33,415 nt of DNA. Source: Acidobacteriota bacterium. Its GTDB lineage: Bacteria > Acidobacteriota > Blastocatellia > UBA7656. The notes beneath the pieces are model-generated. The model did no database searches. It was given only the letters and a program-made list of their open reading frames with translations, and was not told the DNA's origin. Within the stretch, counting starts at the first letter, position 1, and every line of letters begins with the position of its first letter. Position numbers and translations under genes: made by a program. Positions 7,148-16,118 of the stretch are shown piece after piece. Location: contig JBFMDH010000050.1 of assembly GCA_040754075.1 (NCBI GenBank), forward strand, positions 1 to 33,415, given 5' to 3'.

Positions 7148-9067
7148 TTAAGCGTTGGCATTACCGGGCACCGGCGGGATGATTGGATTCAGCACGGAAG
7201 GTTTCGGTTCCGTCTTGGGTTTGTCTTCCCGTATGGATGAAGACGGTGTCGTATCATCATCAAGCGGAAGCCCCGCAATCAAGCGACGAATCTGCACCCC
7301 ATCAAGCGATTCACGTTCAAGCAGGGATTCTGAAAGTCTGATCATGGCGTCCTTGTTTTCCAAAATAATCTGCTTGGCGCGATTATATTGTTCAGTGACG
7401 ATGCGTTTGACTTCCTGATCGATTCTAATCGCCGTATCTTCGCTGTAATCCTGATGCTGAGCGATTTCGCGTCCAAGGAAAATCTGCTCTTCCTTTTTGC
7501 CAAAAGTGATTGGCCCAAGGCTCGACATTCCGAATTCGCAAACCATCTTGCGCGCCAGTTCCGTTGCGCGTTCAATGTCATTTGAAGCACCGGTGGTGAC
7601 GTGATTGAGGAAAATCTCTTCGGCAATTCGACCACCCATTAAAATGGCAATCTGCCCTTCGAGATAATCTTTGGTATGTGAATAACGGTCGGCTTCCGGC
7701 AGTTGCATGGTGACACCGAGCGCCATGCCGCGCGGAATAATCGAAACTTTATGCACCGGGTCGGCATTAGGAACTTTAATGCCAACCATTGTGTGACCGG
7801 CTTCGTGATAGGCAGTGTTGCGTTTCTCTTCGTTTGACATCACGATGGAGCGCCGTTCGGAACCCATCAATACTTTATCTTTTGCCCATTCAAAATCGAG
7901 CATCGAAACCGCTTTGCGATTATAACGGGCAGCGTTGAGCGCCGCTTCGTTCACGAGATTCGCCAAATCCGCGCCGGTAAATCCAGGCGTGCTGCGGGCA
8001 ATGACGTTAATATCGACATCTTCACCAAGCGGGATTTTGCGTGTATGCACGGCAAGGATGCCTTCGCGCCCTTTCACATCAGGACGATTAACCACGACGC
8101 GACGGTCAAAACGTCCAGGTCTGAGTAGCGCCGGATCGAGCACATCCGGGCGGTTCGTCGAAGCAATCAAAATTACTCCGTCGTTTGATTCAAAACCATC
8201 CATCTCAACGAGCAATTGGTTGAGCGTTTGTTCGCGTTCATCGTGTCCGCCGCCAAGACCTGCGCCACGATGCCGACCAACCGCATCAATTTCGTCAATG
8301 AAAATAATGCACGGCGCATTCTTTTTGCCCTGTTCAAACAAATCACGCACGCGGGAAGCGCCAACACCTACGAACATTTCAACGAAATCCGAACCGGAAA
8401 TCGAAAAGAACGGCACGTTGGCTTCACCGGCGATGGCGCGTGCAAGCAGGGTCTTGCCGGTGCCCGGAGGTCCCATCAACAAAACGCCTTTGGGAATGCG
8501 TCCACCAAGTTTTTGGAATTTCTGCGGCTCTTTCAAAAATTCAATAATCTCTTGTAATTCTTCTTTGGCTTCTTCAACGCCCGCGACATCCTTGAAGGTG
8601 ACGCGCTTTTGCTGATTGCTTAACAATTTGGCGCGGGATTTTCCAAAAGAGAGGGCTTTATTACCGCCCGATTGCATCTGCCGCATCATGAAAATCCAGA
8701 GTCCGAGAATCACCAGAATCGGTGCCCAACTGAACAGGCTAAATACCCACTGACTTGATGAAGAACTTTTGATACTGACCTTAATATCTTTAGCGGTCAT
8801 CTTGTCGACAATATCACGTTGAATAAATTGATTGGTCACCGGGGCTTCAAATTTTTCGCCGGTTGTCAGCTTGCCTGTGAAACCGGAATTCTCTTCAAGC
8901 GTTGCTTCTTGAATCTGTACCGGCTGTGCCTCTATTTTTTTAACTAATTCAGTATGGGTGAGGACAACTTCTTTTTGCCCACCTCGGCTTGTGAAAACCG
9001 CATAAAGCAGAATCGCGCCGCCGATAATCACCACCCAGAAAATTGCTTGTCTAACTGTTGAATTCAA
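7148..9067 (-). CDS. ftsH: ATP-dependent zinc metalloprotease FtsH
   Basis: A 639-residue membrane-anchored AAA+ protease that degrades misassembled membrane proteins and short-lived regulators. Two N-terminal membrane segments (about 8-25 and 108-128) flank a periplasmic domain of about 80 residues. The AAA module has Walker A GPPGTGKT (about 200-207), Walker [13 protein letters not shown] and the second region of homology around [19 protein letters not shown]. The zinc site HEAGH is at 421-425. The C-terminal tail is proline-rich. The start is TTG with GGAGG seven bases upstream; no ATG matches the homologous N-terminus as well. A good promoter precedes it, and the gene appears monocistronic. 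A long plus-strand frame over 7935-8615 is only its shadow. Confidence 0.98.
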   Translation of the reverse strand: MNSTVRQAIFWVVIIGGAILLYAVFTSRGGQKEVVLTHTELVKKIEAQPVQIQEATLEENSGFTGKLTTGEKFEAPVTNQFIQRDIVDKMTAKDIKVSIKSSSSSQWVFSLFSWAPILVILGLWIFMMRQMQSGGNKALSFGKSRAKLLSNQQKRVTFKDVAGVEEAKEELQEIIEFLKEPQKFQKLGGRIPKGVLLMGPPGTGKTLLARAIAGEANVPFFSISGSDFVEMFVGVGASRVRDLFEQGKKNAPCIIFIDEIDAVGRHRGAGLGGGHDEREQTLNQLLVEMDGFESNDGVILIASTNRPDVLDPALLRPGRFDRRVVVNRPDVKGREGILAVHTRKIPLGEDVDINVIARSTPGFTGADLANLVNEAALNAARYNRKAVSMLDFEWAKDKVLMGSERRSIVMSNEEKRNTAYHEAGHTMVGIKVPNADPVHKVSIIPRGMALGVTMQLPEADRYSHTKDYLEGQIAILMGGRIAEEIFLNHVTTGASNDIERATELARKMVCEFGMSSLGPITFGKKEEQIFLGREIAQHQDYSEDTAIRIDQEVKRIVTEQYNRAKQIILENKDAMIRLSESLLERESLDGVQIRRLIAGLPLDDDTTPSSSIREDKPKTEPKPSVLNPIIPPVPGNANA

Positions 9068-9087
9068 CCTACTACCTCCGAAAATAA

Positions 9088-9137
9088 CGGGTCTTTACCC
9101 GATTTCAAATTCTAGCTTACCTACAAATGATGCGCAA
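9088..9137 (-). promoter_or_regulatory. ftsH promoter and leader hairpin
   Basis: On the minus strand, TTGCGC (9137-9132), a 17-base spacer and TAGAAT (9114-9109) form a good sigma70-type promoter with a start near 9102. The transcript would begin with a small 5-bp hairpin (9101-9097 with 9092-9088). The Shine-Dalgarno sequence follows at 9079-9075. Confidence 0.5.
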
Positions 9138-9216
9138 TCACAGTAAATTTTTAACCCCTCAACGCTTTTCTCACAGCATACGCAAATTCAACTACGGGTT
9201 TCATCAGGTATAAGAT

Positions 9217-10959
9217 TCAGAAACCTGTATTTAAAACCTGTACGATGGCAATGCTTGGCATTTGCTCATTGGCTGTAAATTTCAAGGCGGGGGGCAATCC
9301 CGGTGACCATACATACTCACCGTCTGATGTTGCCAAAATTAACCACGTTGCTCGACGGCTTGCAGGGATTTTATGGTCAATCATCAGGTTTTTCAACTTT
9401 TTAATTTTTGCCTGTCCAACGACGCGAACTTTTTCGCCTGCCTGTCGGGTTCGCAAAATTAAATGGTCGGGCAAGCGTGCATCATCAAGCGCCACCTTGA
9501 ACCAGTCCATTCCGCTTCGCTCTTTAATTTTCTGATTTTGTCGAATGACTTCCTTTAAATTGGCAATCGGTTGATGGCGGTTAATTTGCAAACGGAATTC
9601 ACCAGCTTCAATTATTTGTTCCGGCTGATTTAGGTTTACTTCAATAAAAGTTTTTGAGTTGAAATTTTCATCTGGTGTCTGGTGTTTGATTACAACCGGC
9701 TTATCGGGTTTGAGCGTTGAAATAAAAACCAGTGAATTAAATTCGCGCCAGACTTCGATGGCATCCATAAGTTGCACATGATCACCGCTCACACCTTCAA
9801 CAAGTAAGTGTTCAAGCGCCTTGATGTGCGTTGATTCAATAGCTGAAACGGGTGAATGAGGCGGCAATAACTTCTCCTGCGCCTGCTGCGTTGCCGCAAT
9901 CAATAGTCGTCTTCGCACCCCTTGCGGATGAGGTAAAATTTCTACGATTGATAAGGCAATCCCTTTTTCATTAGGCGCTTCGATGGTTGATGGAATTTGC
10001 GCTTTTCCGAGCAATTCAGCGGTTAATTGATTCAGCGCATCATCATCAAGCGCGATAATCTCAGCCGTTTGCGCCAGATGTTCAATGATGCGCGGATTAA
10101 TCTCACGCAAAACCTTCAGCACTTCGTGGCGGATGCGATTGCGCGTATAATCCAAACTTTCATTCGTTGCATCCAGGCGAAACGCTAAGTGTCGTTTGCG
10201 ACAATACTGCTCGACCTCTTCACGCGAGATGGCAAGCAATGGGCGAATCAATTTGATTTCCGTGGGCAGCAGGCAGTAAGCATTGGGCAGTTCAAATTGC
10301 GGGTGGCGGATGGCAGGTGGCAACTGATGGTTCGCGATGGCGAGCGATGAATCGTTTTGCTGCCGGTTATCTCCTGAATCCTGAATCCTGAATCCGGAAT
10401 CCTGTTCATCGACGCCGGATACTTCAGACTCATCACGGAATTGATGTGCCGGAATCATCGGACGCATGGATGCCAAGCCGCGAAGCCCTGCGCCGCGTGC
10501 GAGCCTCATCAAAAAAGTTTCCGCCTGATCGCTCATCGTGTGACCCGTAGCAATGCGGTTGCAACCGGTTTGCATTGCCGTATCGAGCAAAAATCGGTAA
10601 CGCGCAAGGCGCGCGGTCTCTTCGACGCCACACCTGGTTGTTTCAGCAAGTTGGTTAATATCTAATGCCGCAACAGTCGCAGGAATCTCCAGTTTGTCAG
10701 CAAGTCGTCGGACAAATTCTGCATCTTCGTCCGAAGCTTTGCCGCGAAGTTGATGATTGAGATGCGCGATATGAAGGTTGAATTCCTGCGCATGCTTTCT
10801 GTTTTTGCGAAAAGCTTTTTGTAAACGAATGAGGATGTCGAGCAGGGCAATGGAATCGGGACCACCTGAAAGCGCAATGACAATACCCGTTGTTTCTGCG
10901 AGCAGGGCGTGAGTTTTAATGAAACTCTGAACTTTTTGAAAGGCGCTTTGGGCTGACAT
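9217..10959 (-). CDS. tilS: tRNA(Ile)-lysidine synthetase with an internal repeat-derived insertion
   Basis: 580 residues from the ATG at 10959. TilS attaches lysine to C34 of tRNA-Ile(CAU), changing its decoding from AUG to AUA; it is normally essential. The PP-loop SGGPDS is at 31-36, with the supporting blocks HLNHQLRG, ATGHTMSDQAETFLMRLARGAGLRGL, RPLLAISREEVEQYC and RLDATNESLDYTRNRIRHEVL. The C-terminal anticodon-side domain is present (LPDHLILRTRQAGEKV). Between GLASMRPMIP and IKLIRPLLAIS there is an extra stretch of about 60 residues, low in complexity (QDSGFRIQDSG). It is encoded by 7-base DNA repeats and absent from ordinary family members. The frame stays open to 11028 via TTG, but that extension does not look like TilS. 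No clear ribosome site precedes 10959. Confidence 0.93.
   Translation of the reverse strand: MSAQSAFQKVQSFIKTHALLAETTGIVIALSGGPDSIALLDILIRLQKAFRKNRKHAQEFNLHIAHLNHQLRGKASDEDAEFVRRLADKLEIPATVAALDINQLAETTRCGVEETARLARYRFLLDTAMQTGCNRIATGHTMSDQAETFLMRLARGAGLRGLASMRPMIPAHQFRDESEVSGVDEQDSGFRIQDSGDNRQQNDSSLAIANHQLPPAIRHPQFELPNAYCLLPTEIKLIRPLLAISREEVEQYCRKRHLAFRLDATNESLDYTRNRIRHEVLKVLREINPRIIEHLAQTAEIIALDDDALNQLTAELLGKAQIPSTIEAPNEKGIALSIVEILPHPQGVRRRLLIAATQQAQEKLLPPHSPVSAIESTHIKALEHLLVEGVSGDHVQLMDAIEVWREFNSLVFISTLKPDKPVVIKHQTPDENFNSKTFIEVNLNQPEQIIEAGEFRLQINRHQPIANLKEVIRQNQKIKERSGMDWFKVALDDARLPDHLILRTRQAGEKVRVVGQAKIKKLKNLMIDHKIPASRRATWLILATSDGEYVWSPGLPPALKFTANEQMPSIAIVQVLNTGF
10262..10412. repeat. Heptanucleotide repeat cluster inside tilS
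   Basis: Several 7-base-periodic runs lie side by side. They are GGCAGCAGGCAGTAAG near 10265, GGTGGCG-GATGGCA-GGTGGCA near 10303, and AATCCTG-AATCCTG-AATCCGG-AATCCTG at about 10375-10405. The same kinds of heptads build the palindromic spacers at 16937 and 21391. The whole block keeps the tilS frame open. Confidence 0.65.
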
Positions 10960-11047
10960 AGGGAAATTATTTTTGCAGCCGAGCCTTTGCGCAACAAGAA
11001 AATAATGACGTGATAAAAACGCAGGCAAACTTATATTGACGTTTGAA

Positions 11048-11944
11048 TTACCAAAGCTGGTCTTCGCCTTCGAGCCAGTCTTTGGTCATATCACACCATA
11101 AAGCCAACCCTTGCCACTCACCGAAACGCGCGTAAAATCGGGCGATTTTTTTATCCGTGGCGATGCGACCTTTGTTATACATTTTGGCGAATTTGCCGCG
11201 CACCCAGGAATCAAGCGCCAGTCCATCATAACGACCCACCAGCCGCAAGAGATTTTCCGCTGCATAAGTGCCGACCCCTTTCACTCGTTTCATTTCGCGT
11301 TTGAGTTTTTCGGTCGGTAAATCGCTTGTGAGCCACGCGTCCAAATCAAGCTTGCCGGTGGCAACCTGTTCGGCAATCTCCTGCAAATAGGGCGCGCGAT
11401 AGCCGGCGCGAATTTTTTCGCGATAAAAACTTTCAGGCATCGCTGCCATGACTTCCGGGGTGGGAAAGGTGCGCGAACCATCTGCTGCGGCTTCACCGAG
11501 TTCATTGACCAGTTGATTGACCATTTTATCTGTGAGCGCCCACGAACAATTCGTGGTGCAGACCGTCTTGATTAAATCTTCAAAGACCGACGGCGCGCGC
11601 AGCATTCGCCCCGCTCCGGCTTTGGTAATCCAGGCGAAATCCTTATCACTGGCGACCGCTTCATAAAACGAGGACAAATCATCATCGAGCCTGAAGATAT
11701 GGCGCACATCGCGGATAACTTTGGCTTCGGCGCGTTGGTTCAATTTGCGTGGCAGGTTGACAACGAGGGTGCCGTTGGCTTCCGTGAGGGTGACTTTTAT
11801 CGGTTTTGCGCCGTTGAGTACAATCACCCGCGTCATCGTCCAACTATCTTTATCCAGCGTGAACGGCGGCAAATCATACCACCCATGACTGATGGCGGTG
11901 CGTTTGAAGTTGAATTGCTCAGGGGTTGGAATGGTTATTTGCAT
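11048..11944 (-). CDS. HhH-GPD DNA glycosylase (AlkA/OGG-like)
   Basis: A 298-residue base-excision repair glycosylase. The helix-hairpin-helix is at VKGVGTYAAENLL, about residues 225-237. It is followed by the catalytic aspartate of the GPD loop in GLALDSWVRGKF. No four-cysteine iron-sulfur loop is seen, unlike MutY or Nth. The N-terminal 100 residues resemble the beta domain of AlkA/OGG1-type enzymes. The substrate, alkylated purine or 8-oxoguanine, cannot be decided by eye. It starts 3 bases after the stop of the WD40 gene on the same strand, so the two are probably co-transcribed even though they differ in base composition. Confidence 0.85.
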   Translation of the reverse strand: MQITIPTPEQFNFKRTAISHGWYDLPPFTLDKDSWTMTRVIVLNGAKPIKVTLTEANGTLVVNLPRKLNQRAEAKVIRDVRHIFRLDDDLSSFYEAVASDKDFAWITKAGAGRMLRAPSVFEDLIKTVCTTNCSWALTDKMVNQLVNELGEAAADGSRTFPTPEVMAAMPESFYREKIRAGYRAPYLQEIAEQVATGKLDLDAWLTSDLPTEKLKREMKRVKGVGTYAAENLLRLVGRYDGLALDSWVRGKFAKMYNKGRIATDKKIARFYARFGEWQGLALWCDMTKDWLEGEDQLW

Positions 11945-11947
11945 AAT

Positions 11948-12973
11948 CTATTTAATCTTCCACAACATTATTGTTCCATTAGAAGTGCCTATTGCTAAAT
12001 TTTTTCCGTTGAGAGACGATGAAACGCAATTCAGGTATAAATCTTTGCCTATAGGAATTGATTCAGATTTTGTGGAATTAAGATTGAAAATTTTTAATCC
12101 GTTTTTTCCGCCGACAGCGGCTATTTTTATTTCGTTGAGAAATGTGGCTGATAAAACTCTGTCTCTATAGTCAGCAAATGTGAATTCTACTTTTCTAGTC
12201 CTGACATCCCAAACCATTACGGTTTTATCTTCACTGGCAGCGACTAACTTATTTCCGCTCTTGGAAAATCTCACTGAATAGACCTCACCAATCATGCCGG
12301 GAAATTCATCTAATACTTTTTTCTGCTTTGCATCCCAAACAACCACCTTTGCATTACCATTAGCGATAGCGATTAATTTTCCATTAGGAGAAAATGAAAC
12401 CGACCAGATGTAGTCTTTCTGTTTTGGAAGAGTGGATAAAAGTCTCCCTGTATTTAAATCCCAAAAATTTACCTCTCCGTATGGAAGACAATCCCTACAC
12501 TCAAATCCTCCGCTTCCGCTGACTAAGGTTTTTCCATCAGGTGAGAAACTAACTGAAAAAACTCTAAAATCATGAGAGTCGGGTGTTTCATGTGGTTGGT
12601 GGACGATCAGAGTGCGTTTCGTTTTCCAGGTTCGCACGTCGTGAATTATTATCCTGCCATCATCGTCCGCACTTGCAAGCAATCGCCCATCCGGAGAGAA
12701 GGAGATAGAGTTAATTACTCTATCCATATCATATGGCGAAGATTTTAGTAGTTTTCCAGTTTTTACATCAAAGAGAGTAAGCACATTTTCGCCGCCGCAA
12801 GCAAGCAATTGCCCGTCAGGTGAAAAGGCTATAGATGCGATTCCTCTCGGAATTTTGATTTTTTTTATGAGTTCAACAGATTGCGTAGAACCATTTGTGG
12901 GTGCAATGAAAGTCATTATGATGATTGTGATTCTCAACATCTGGAACCAAGAGGCTGACTTTAATGTAGACAT
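11948..12973 (-). CDS. Secreted seven-bladed WD40 repeat protein
   Basis: A 341-residue protein with an N-terminal signal sequence (MLRITIIIMTFIAPTNG) and seven WD40-type units. Each unit has a core like SVSFSPDGKTLVSGS ending in V.VWD or a similar turn; they begin near residues 45, 87, 136, 188, 231, 273 and 314. Seven units would close one beta-propeller, with no other domain present. Blade 3 carries a small insertion with two cysteines (FECRDC). A scaffold or binding role outside the cytoplasm is inferred; the partner is unknown. It is richer in A+T than its neighbours (many AAA, ATT and TTT codons), which may mean recent acquisition. GAGG lies five bases before the ATG. Confidence 0.85.
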   Translation of the reverse strand: MSTLKSASWFQMLRITIIIMTFIAPTNGSTQSVELIKKIKIPRGIASIAFSPDGQLLACGGENVLTLFDVKTGKLLKSSPYDMDRVINSISFSPDGRLLASADDDGRIIIHDVRTWKTKRTLIVHQPHETPDSHDFRVFSVSFSPDGKTLVSGSGGFECRDCLPYGEVNFWDLNTGRLLSTLPKQKDYIWSVSFSPNGKLIAIANGNAKVVVWDAKQKKVLDEFPGMIGEVYSVRFSKSGNKLVAASEDKTVMVWDVRTRKVEFTFADYRDRVLSATFLNEIKIAAVGGKNGLKIFNLNSTKSESIPIGKDLYLNCVSSSLNGKNLAIGTSNGTIMLWKIK

Positions 12974-13010
12974 ACATGCCTCACCCTTTACGTATGGTCG
13001 AATCTAATAT

Positions 13011-13415
13011 TTACTTTTTATATGAAACGCGCATCACGGTTTTGATATTGCCGCGCACATTGAAATCGCCTTCAATATCTACCCACAACGGGTCGCAGGC
13101 TTTTACGAAGTCATCGAGAATTTTGTTCATCACATGCTCGTGGAAAATTTTGACGTTGCGAAATGAGTTGATATAGAGCTTCAACGATTTCAATTCGATG
13201 CATCGTTCATTGGGCGCGTAATCAATTTTGATAGTGGCGAAATCCGGGAAATCCGAAAACGGGCAGATTGCCGTGAATTCCGGACAGATGAATGAGATGC
13301 GCGTCTCTTTGCCGACATATTGGTAAGCGAAGGTTTCAAGCGGAACGAGGTTCATCTCTTCGGTTGGCGTTTCTTCAATTATCAAGCCTAAATTTTCAAT
13401 TACTTCGGTGGTCAT
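13011..13415 (-). CDS. queF: NADPH-dependent 7-cyano-7-deazaguanine reductase
   Basis: A 134-residue single-domain QueF of the Bacillus type. It reduces preQ0 to preQ1, a late step towards queuosine in tRNA. The motif FTAICPF carries the nucleophilic Cys51. PDFATI carries the proton-relay Asp58, with the 7-residue spacing expected from the family. [11 protein letters not shown]-like and FHEHVMNKI blocks are also present. The ATG at 13415 is chosen because AAGGAG lies six bases upstream; the frame extends to 13466, but that part is not conserved. No other queuosine genes are in the window. Confidence 0.95.
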   Translation of the reverse strand: MTTEVIENLGLIIEETPTEEMNLVPLETFAYQYVGKETRISFICPEFTAICPFSDFPDFATIKIDYAPNERCIELKSLKLYINSFRNVKIFHEHVMNKILDDFVKACDPLWVDIEGDFNVRGNIKTVMRVSYKK

Positions 13416-13429
13416 CTTTTCTCCTTTTT

Positions 13430-13447
13430 CCGCTCGTCTTTGAGCGG
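13430..13447 (-). promoter_or_regulatory. Hairpin just upstream of the queF ribosome site
   Basis: A 6-bp perfect stem (13430-13435 with 13442-13447) has a 6-base loop and ends a few bases before the queF Shine-Dalgarno sequence. A second small dyad, CTGATTG/CAATCAG, lies behind it. They may influence translation. I do not see a preQ1 aptamer consensus. Confidence 0.3.
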
Positions 13448-13590
13448 TTTTAGACTGATTGCACAATCAGGTTTCAGGATGTGGCTATCCGTTCAGTTTC
13501 AGCGCATAAAAACAAATGGTTAGTGTAGCAGCAAGAAATCACCCGCAGCAATTCGCATGAATCAGTTGCCGTCAAGCGCCAATGTCGGGA

Positions 13591-15300
13591 CTAATTGGTT
13601 TCTCCGCTATCGAAGAGGTTGATTGCAGGCGTGAGGGGTCGGGTTTCCCCGCTAAGCAATCGCAGGAACAAATAAATCAACAGTGAGCCAATGAAAACGC
13701 CTGGCAAAAATATCCAGTAGGAAATGACACCGAGAATCGCAAAGTTTTGCGCGACGCCGACAACCACCAGACAAATTGAATTGGCAAAAAAGATAATCAT
13801 CGAACGCGCCGATTGCTGCCCTTTCTGGTATTTGCGCGACAGCGGCAGGATTTCGCGCCGTAAAAATGACAACATCGCCAGCGACGGCGCAAGCATGACC
13901 CACGGCGCAATGATGAGAAAAGCGTGCAAGGCATTGCGCCAGATCAGCGCGTAGAGCAGAAACAGAATCACCGCGCCCGGCAACCCGAAATAAATGAAAG
14001 TCGCTTTTCTGAGACCTTGATGAATGTGGCTTAAATTTTCTACAGGCGCGACGCGAAAAATATAAGCCGCCTGGTAGTGCTCCGAAAACAGCAGCACTTC
14101 GATTGCCGACATCATCACAAACGAAATCATCGCGCCGCCAACCAGCGCGCCAAAAGTATAACTGGTATTGTAAAACGGGTCTGAAAGCTCTTCACTGATC
14201 AGTCCAAGCAACGGAAAGATGATGAAGTAGGCAAAGGTCGGATAGAGGCGGATTTTGATTTCGCGGTCACGTTTGATGTAACTTGCCACCAGATCGAACA
14301 CCGCGCGTTCGACCGGATAACGCAAAAAAAGTGCTTTGATTTTTCCAAATTTTTCCGCACGTGAAAGTTGTACTGCCTCAGCAGCCGACCTGAAAGGTTG
14401 GGGCTTTACTTCGACATAGTTTGAAGAATCAAATGCCAGGCGGGAAACGAAAGTTGCATAACCACCGGCAATTTTCCTTAACGCAATAAACCCGACAATC
14501 GACAAAATCAGCAAGCCTGTCAGGGTAAGCGCCAGTGAAAAGGTGTTGACTTTGCCCATCAGCAAAAGCGTCAACCCGACGAACCAGGCAGGCGGATAAA
14601 GCAGATAGTAATAAAAATAATCGCGTGAGGCTTGATTGATATTGATTTGAAATTTATCCATCAAACGCGGCAGCAGTTGATAGCTCAGAATAAACAAAAT
14701 CGTCAAAGCGGTTTGCGCATAGGCGATGATGTTGTTGAATTTCTCTTTATCAACATAGCGCATCAGCAGACCATAACTGGTCACCACCAGCACGGTCGCA
14801 AACACCGCAATTAAAAAAGCCGATACGATATGCGCGAAAACGAAAGCCACGCTTGAACCTCTTGCCCATACGCCAAAAATCGTCGGGAAAAAATTGACCG
14901 CGGTGGCAAGCAACAAGGCGAATAAAAACAGGTTCAAGGTTTTGGCGACAAACAGGGTGCGCGAAGTAATCGGCAGATGCCCGATGATGTCGGGTTCGTT
15001 TTCATTAAATATCACATTGCCCGATTCGGTAATCACTGCCAGCGCAATCAATGCGAAGGTGTAGCTTGAAGCAATCAGCGAAAACAGAAAAACATCCGCG
15101 CCGGTTAGGACGAAAAAGCCGATGATTAACCCCGATAACACATACATCAAGAGAATCGAAAGCAGGGCGCGATTTGAAGTGAAGGTCTCTTTGCCCTGTT
15201 GCCCGAAAGATTTGCTACTGCGTAAATCCAGTTTGAGGTACACGCCGAGCAGGGTTTTCAGTTGGCGCACATCAATGCCTTGTTTTTCGAGAAAGGTCAC
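13591..15300 (-). CDS. ABC-2 type transporter permease
   Basis: A 569-residue polytopic membrane protein with about a dozen hydrophobic segments. Examples are LLSILLMYVLSGLIIGFFVL near 47-67 and a pair near the C-terminus (FAILGVISYWIFLPGVFIGS). It lies 9 bases downstream of an ABC ATPase gene, so the two form an exporter. The long cytoplasmic stretch in the middle (about 270-340, with AEAVQLSRAEKFGKIKALFL) is typical of this permease type. The substrate is not evident. The start is GTG at 15300 with a weak ribosome site, consistent with translational coupling to the ATPase gene. Confidence 0.8.
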   Translation of the reverse strand: MTFLEKQGIDVRQLKTLLGVYLKLDLRSSKSFGQQGKETFTSNRALLSILLMYVLSGLIIGFFVLTGADVFLFSLIASSYTFALIALAVITESGNVIFNENEPDIIGHLPITSRTLFVAKTLNLFLFALLLATAVNFFPTIFGVWARGSSVAFVFAHIVSAFLIAVFATVLVVTSYGLLMRYVDKEKFNNIIAYAQTALTILFILSYQLLPRLMDKFQININQASRDYFYYYLLYPPAWFVGLTLLLMGKVNTFSLALTLTGLLILSIVGFIALRKIAGGYATFVSRLAFDSSNYVEVKPQPFRSAAEAVQLSRAEKFGKIKALFLRYPVERAVFDLVASYIKRDREIKIRLYPTFAYFIIFPLLGLISEELSDPFYNTSYTFGALVGGAMISFVMMSAIEVLLFSEHYQAAYIFRVAPVENLSHIHQGLRKATFIYFGLPGAVILFLLYALIWRNALHAFLIIAPWVMLAPSLAMLSFLRREILPLSRKYQKGQQSARSMIIFFANSICLVVVGVAQNFAILGVISYWIFLPGVFIGSLLIYLFLRLLSGETRPLTPAINLFDSGETN

Positions 15301-15309
15301 AGGTGAAAA

Positions 15310-16101
15310 TTAAAATGAAAAGGTTTTGGAAAATTCTTCGGCGCGTTCTTCGAGATTGCTGTGCGCCGTCAATTTGTTAAAGATGCGCTCAAGCGAGCCT
15401 TCGCCGCTTGCCGCCTGCAATTCAGAGAGCGTGCCATCGGCAACCACACGCCCTTTATCAATGATAATAATGCGGTCACAGGTGCGCTCGACAACATCGA
15501 GAATATGCGAACAATAAAAAATGGTTTTGCCTTCGCCGGCTAAATTTTTAATCAACGTTTTGAACATCAACTGCGTGCTGGCGTCCAGTCCGTTCAACGG
15601 TTCATCAAAAAAAATCACTCGCGGGTTATGAATCAAGGCGGCGGAGATCACCATCTTTTGTCGCATGCCTTTCGAGTAAGCCGAAAGTAATTTGTGGCGG
15701 AGCGTATCTTCACCGAGTTCAAAAAAATCGCCGAATTTCAGTATGCGGTCGTTAATGAGCGCGTCATCCAATCCGTAAAGCCTGCCAACCATTTCCAGGT
15801 ATTCGCGTCCGGTCAAGGTTTCATAGACCGCGCCGGAATCGGGCACATAGCCGATGATTTTTTTTACCGCGAGGTTATCGCGCACCGTGTCGAGACCATA
15901 AACTTCCGCGCGTCCGGCAGTCGGCGCGAGCATCCCTGTGAGCATTTTGACGGTGGTGGATTTGCCTGCGCCATTCGGGCCGAGATAGCCGACCAGTTGA
16001 CCCGAAGGAATTTGCAGGCTGATATGGTCAACCGCGAGTTGCGCGTTGGTGAAACTTTGCGGGTCGCCGTAAACTTTTGTCAGTTGGTCAAGGACTATCA
16101 T
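15310..16101 (-). CDS. ABC transporter ATP-binding protein
   Basis: A 263-residue ATPase that powers the adjacent permease. Walker A is GPNGAGKST at 41-49. The Q loop lies near GYVPDSGAVYETLTGREYL. The signature is YSKGMRQKM, a variant in which the usual LSGGQ is replaced by YSKGM, as in the ABC-2 (CcmA/NatA-like) group. Walker B is VIFFDEPLNGLD and the switch histidine is in YCSHILD. A C-terminal tail of about 40 residues follows. It is the second gene of a rhomboid-ATPase-permease run, with a 17-base gap after the rhomboid stop. Confidence 0.93.
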   Translation of the reverse strand: MIVLDQLTKVYGDPQSFTNAQLAVDHISLQIPSGQLVGYLGPNGAGKSTTVKMLTGMLAPTAGRAEVYGLDTVRDNLAVKKIIGYVPDSGAVYETLTGREYLEMVGRLYGLDDALINDRILKFGDFFELGEDTLRHKLLSAYSKGMRQKMVISAALIHNPRVIFFDEPLNGLDASTQLMFKTLIKNLAGEGKTIFYCSHILDVVERTCDRIIIIDKGRVVADGTLSELQAASGEGSLERIFNKLTAHSNLEERAEEFSKTFSF

Positions 16102-16118
16102 AATTTCAACGCCGATGG

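Noticed and set aside
7935-8615. A 226-residue plus-strand open frame
   Set aside because: It lies entirely opposite ftsH, is Ser/Thr/Pro-rich as expected of a shadow frame, and has no ribosome site or recognisable motif.
10262-10412. Repeats in tilS considered as a CRISPR-like array
   Set aside because: The units are 7 bases in tandem without spacers, and there are no cas genes.
13416-13590. Possible preQ1 riboswitch upstream of queF
   Set aside because: Only small generic hairpins are visible. I could not place the conserved preQ1 aptamer stem and A-rich tail.
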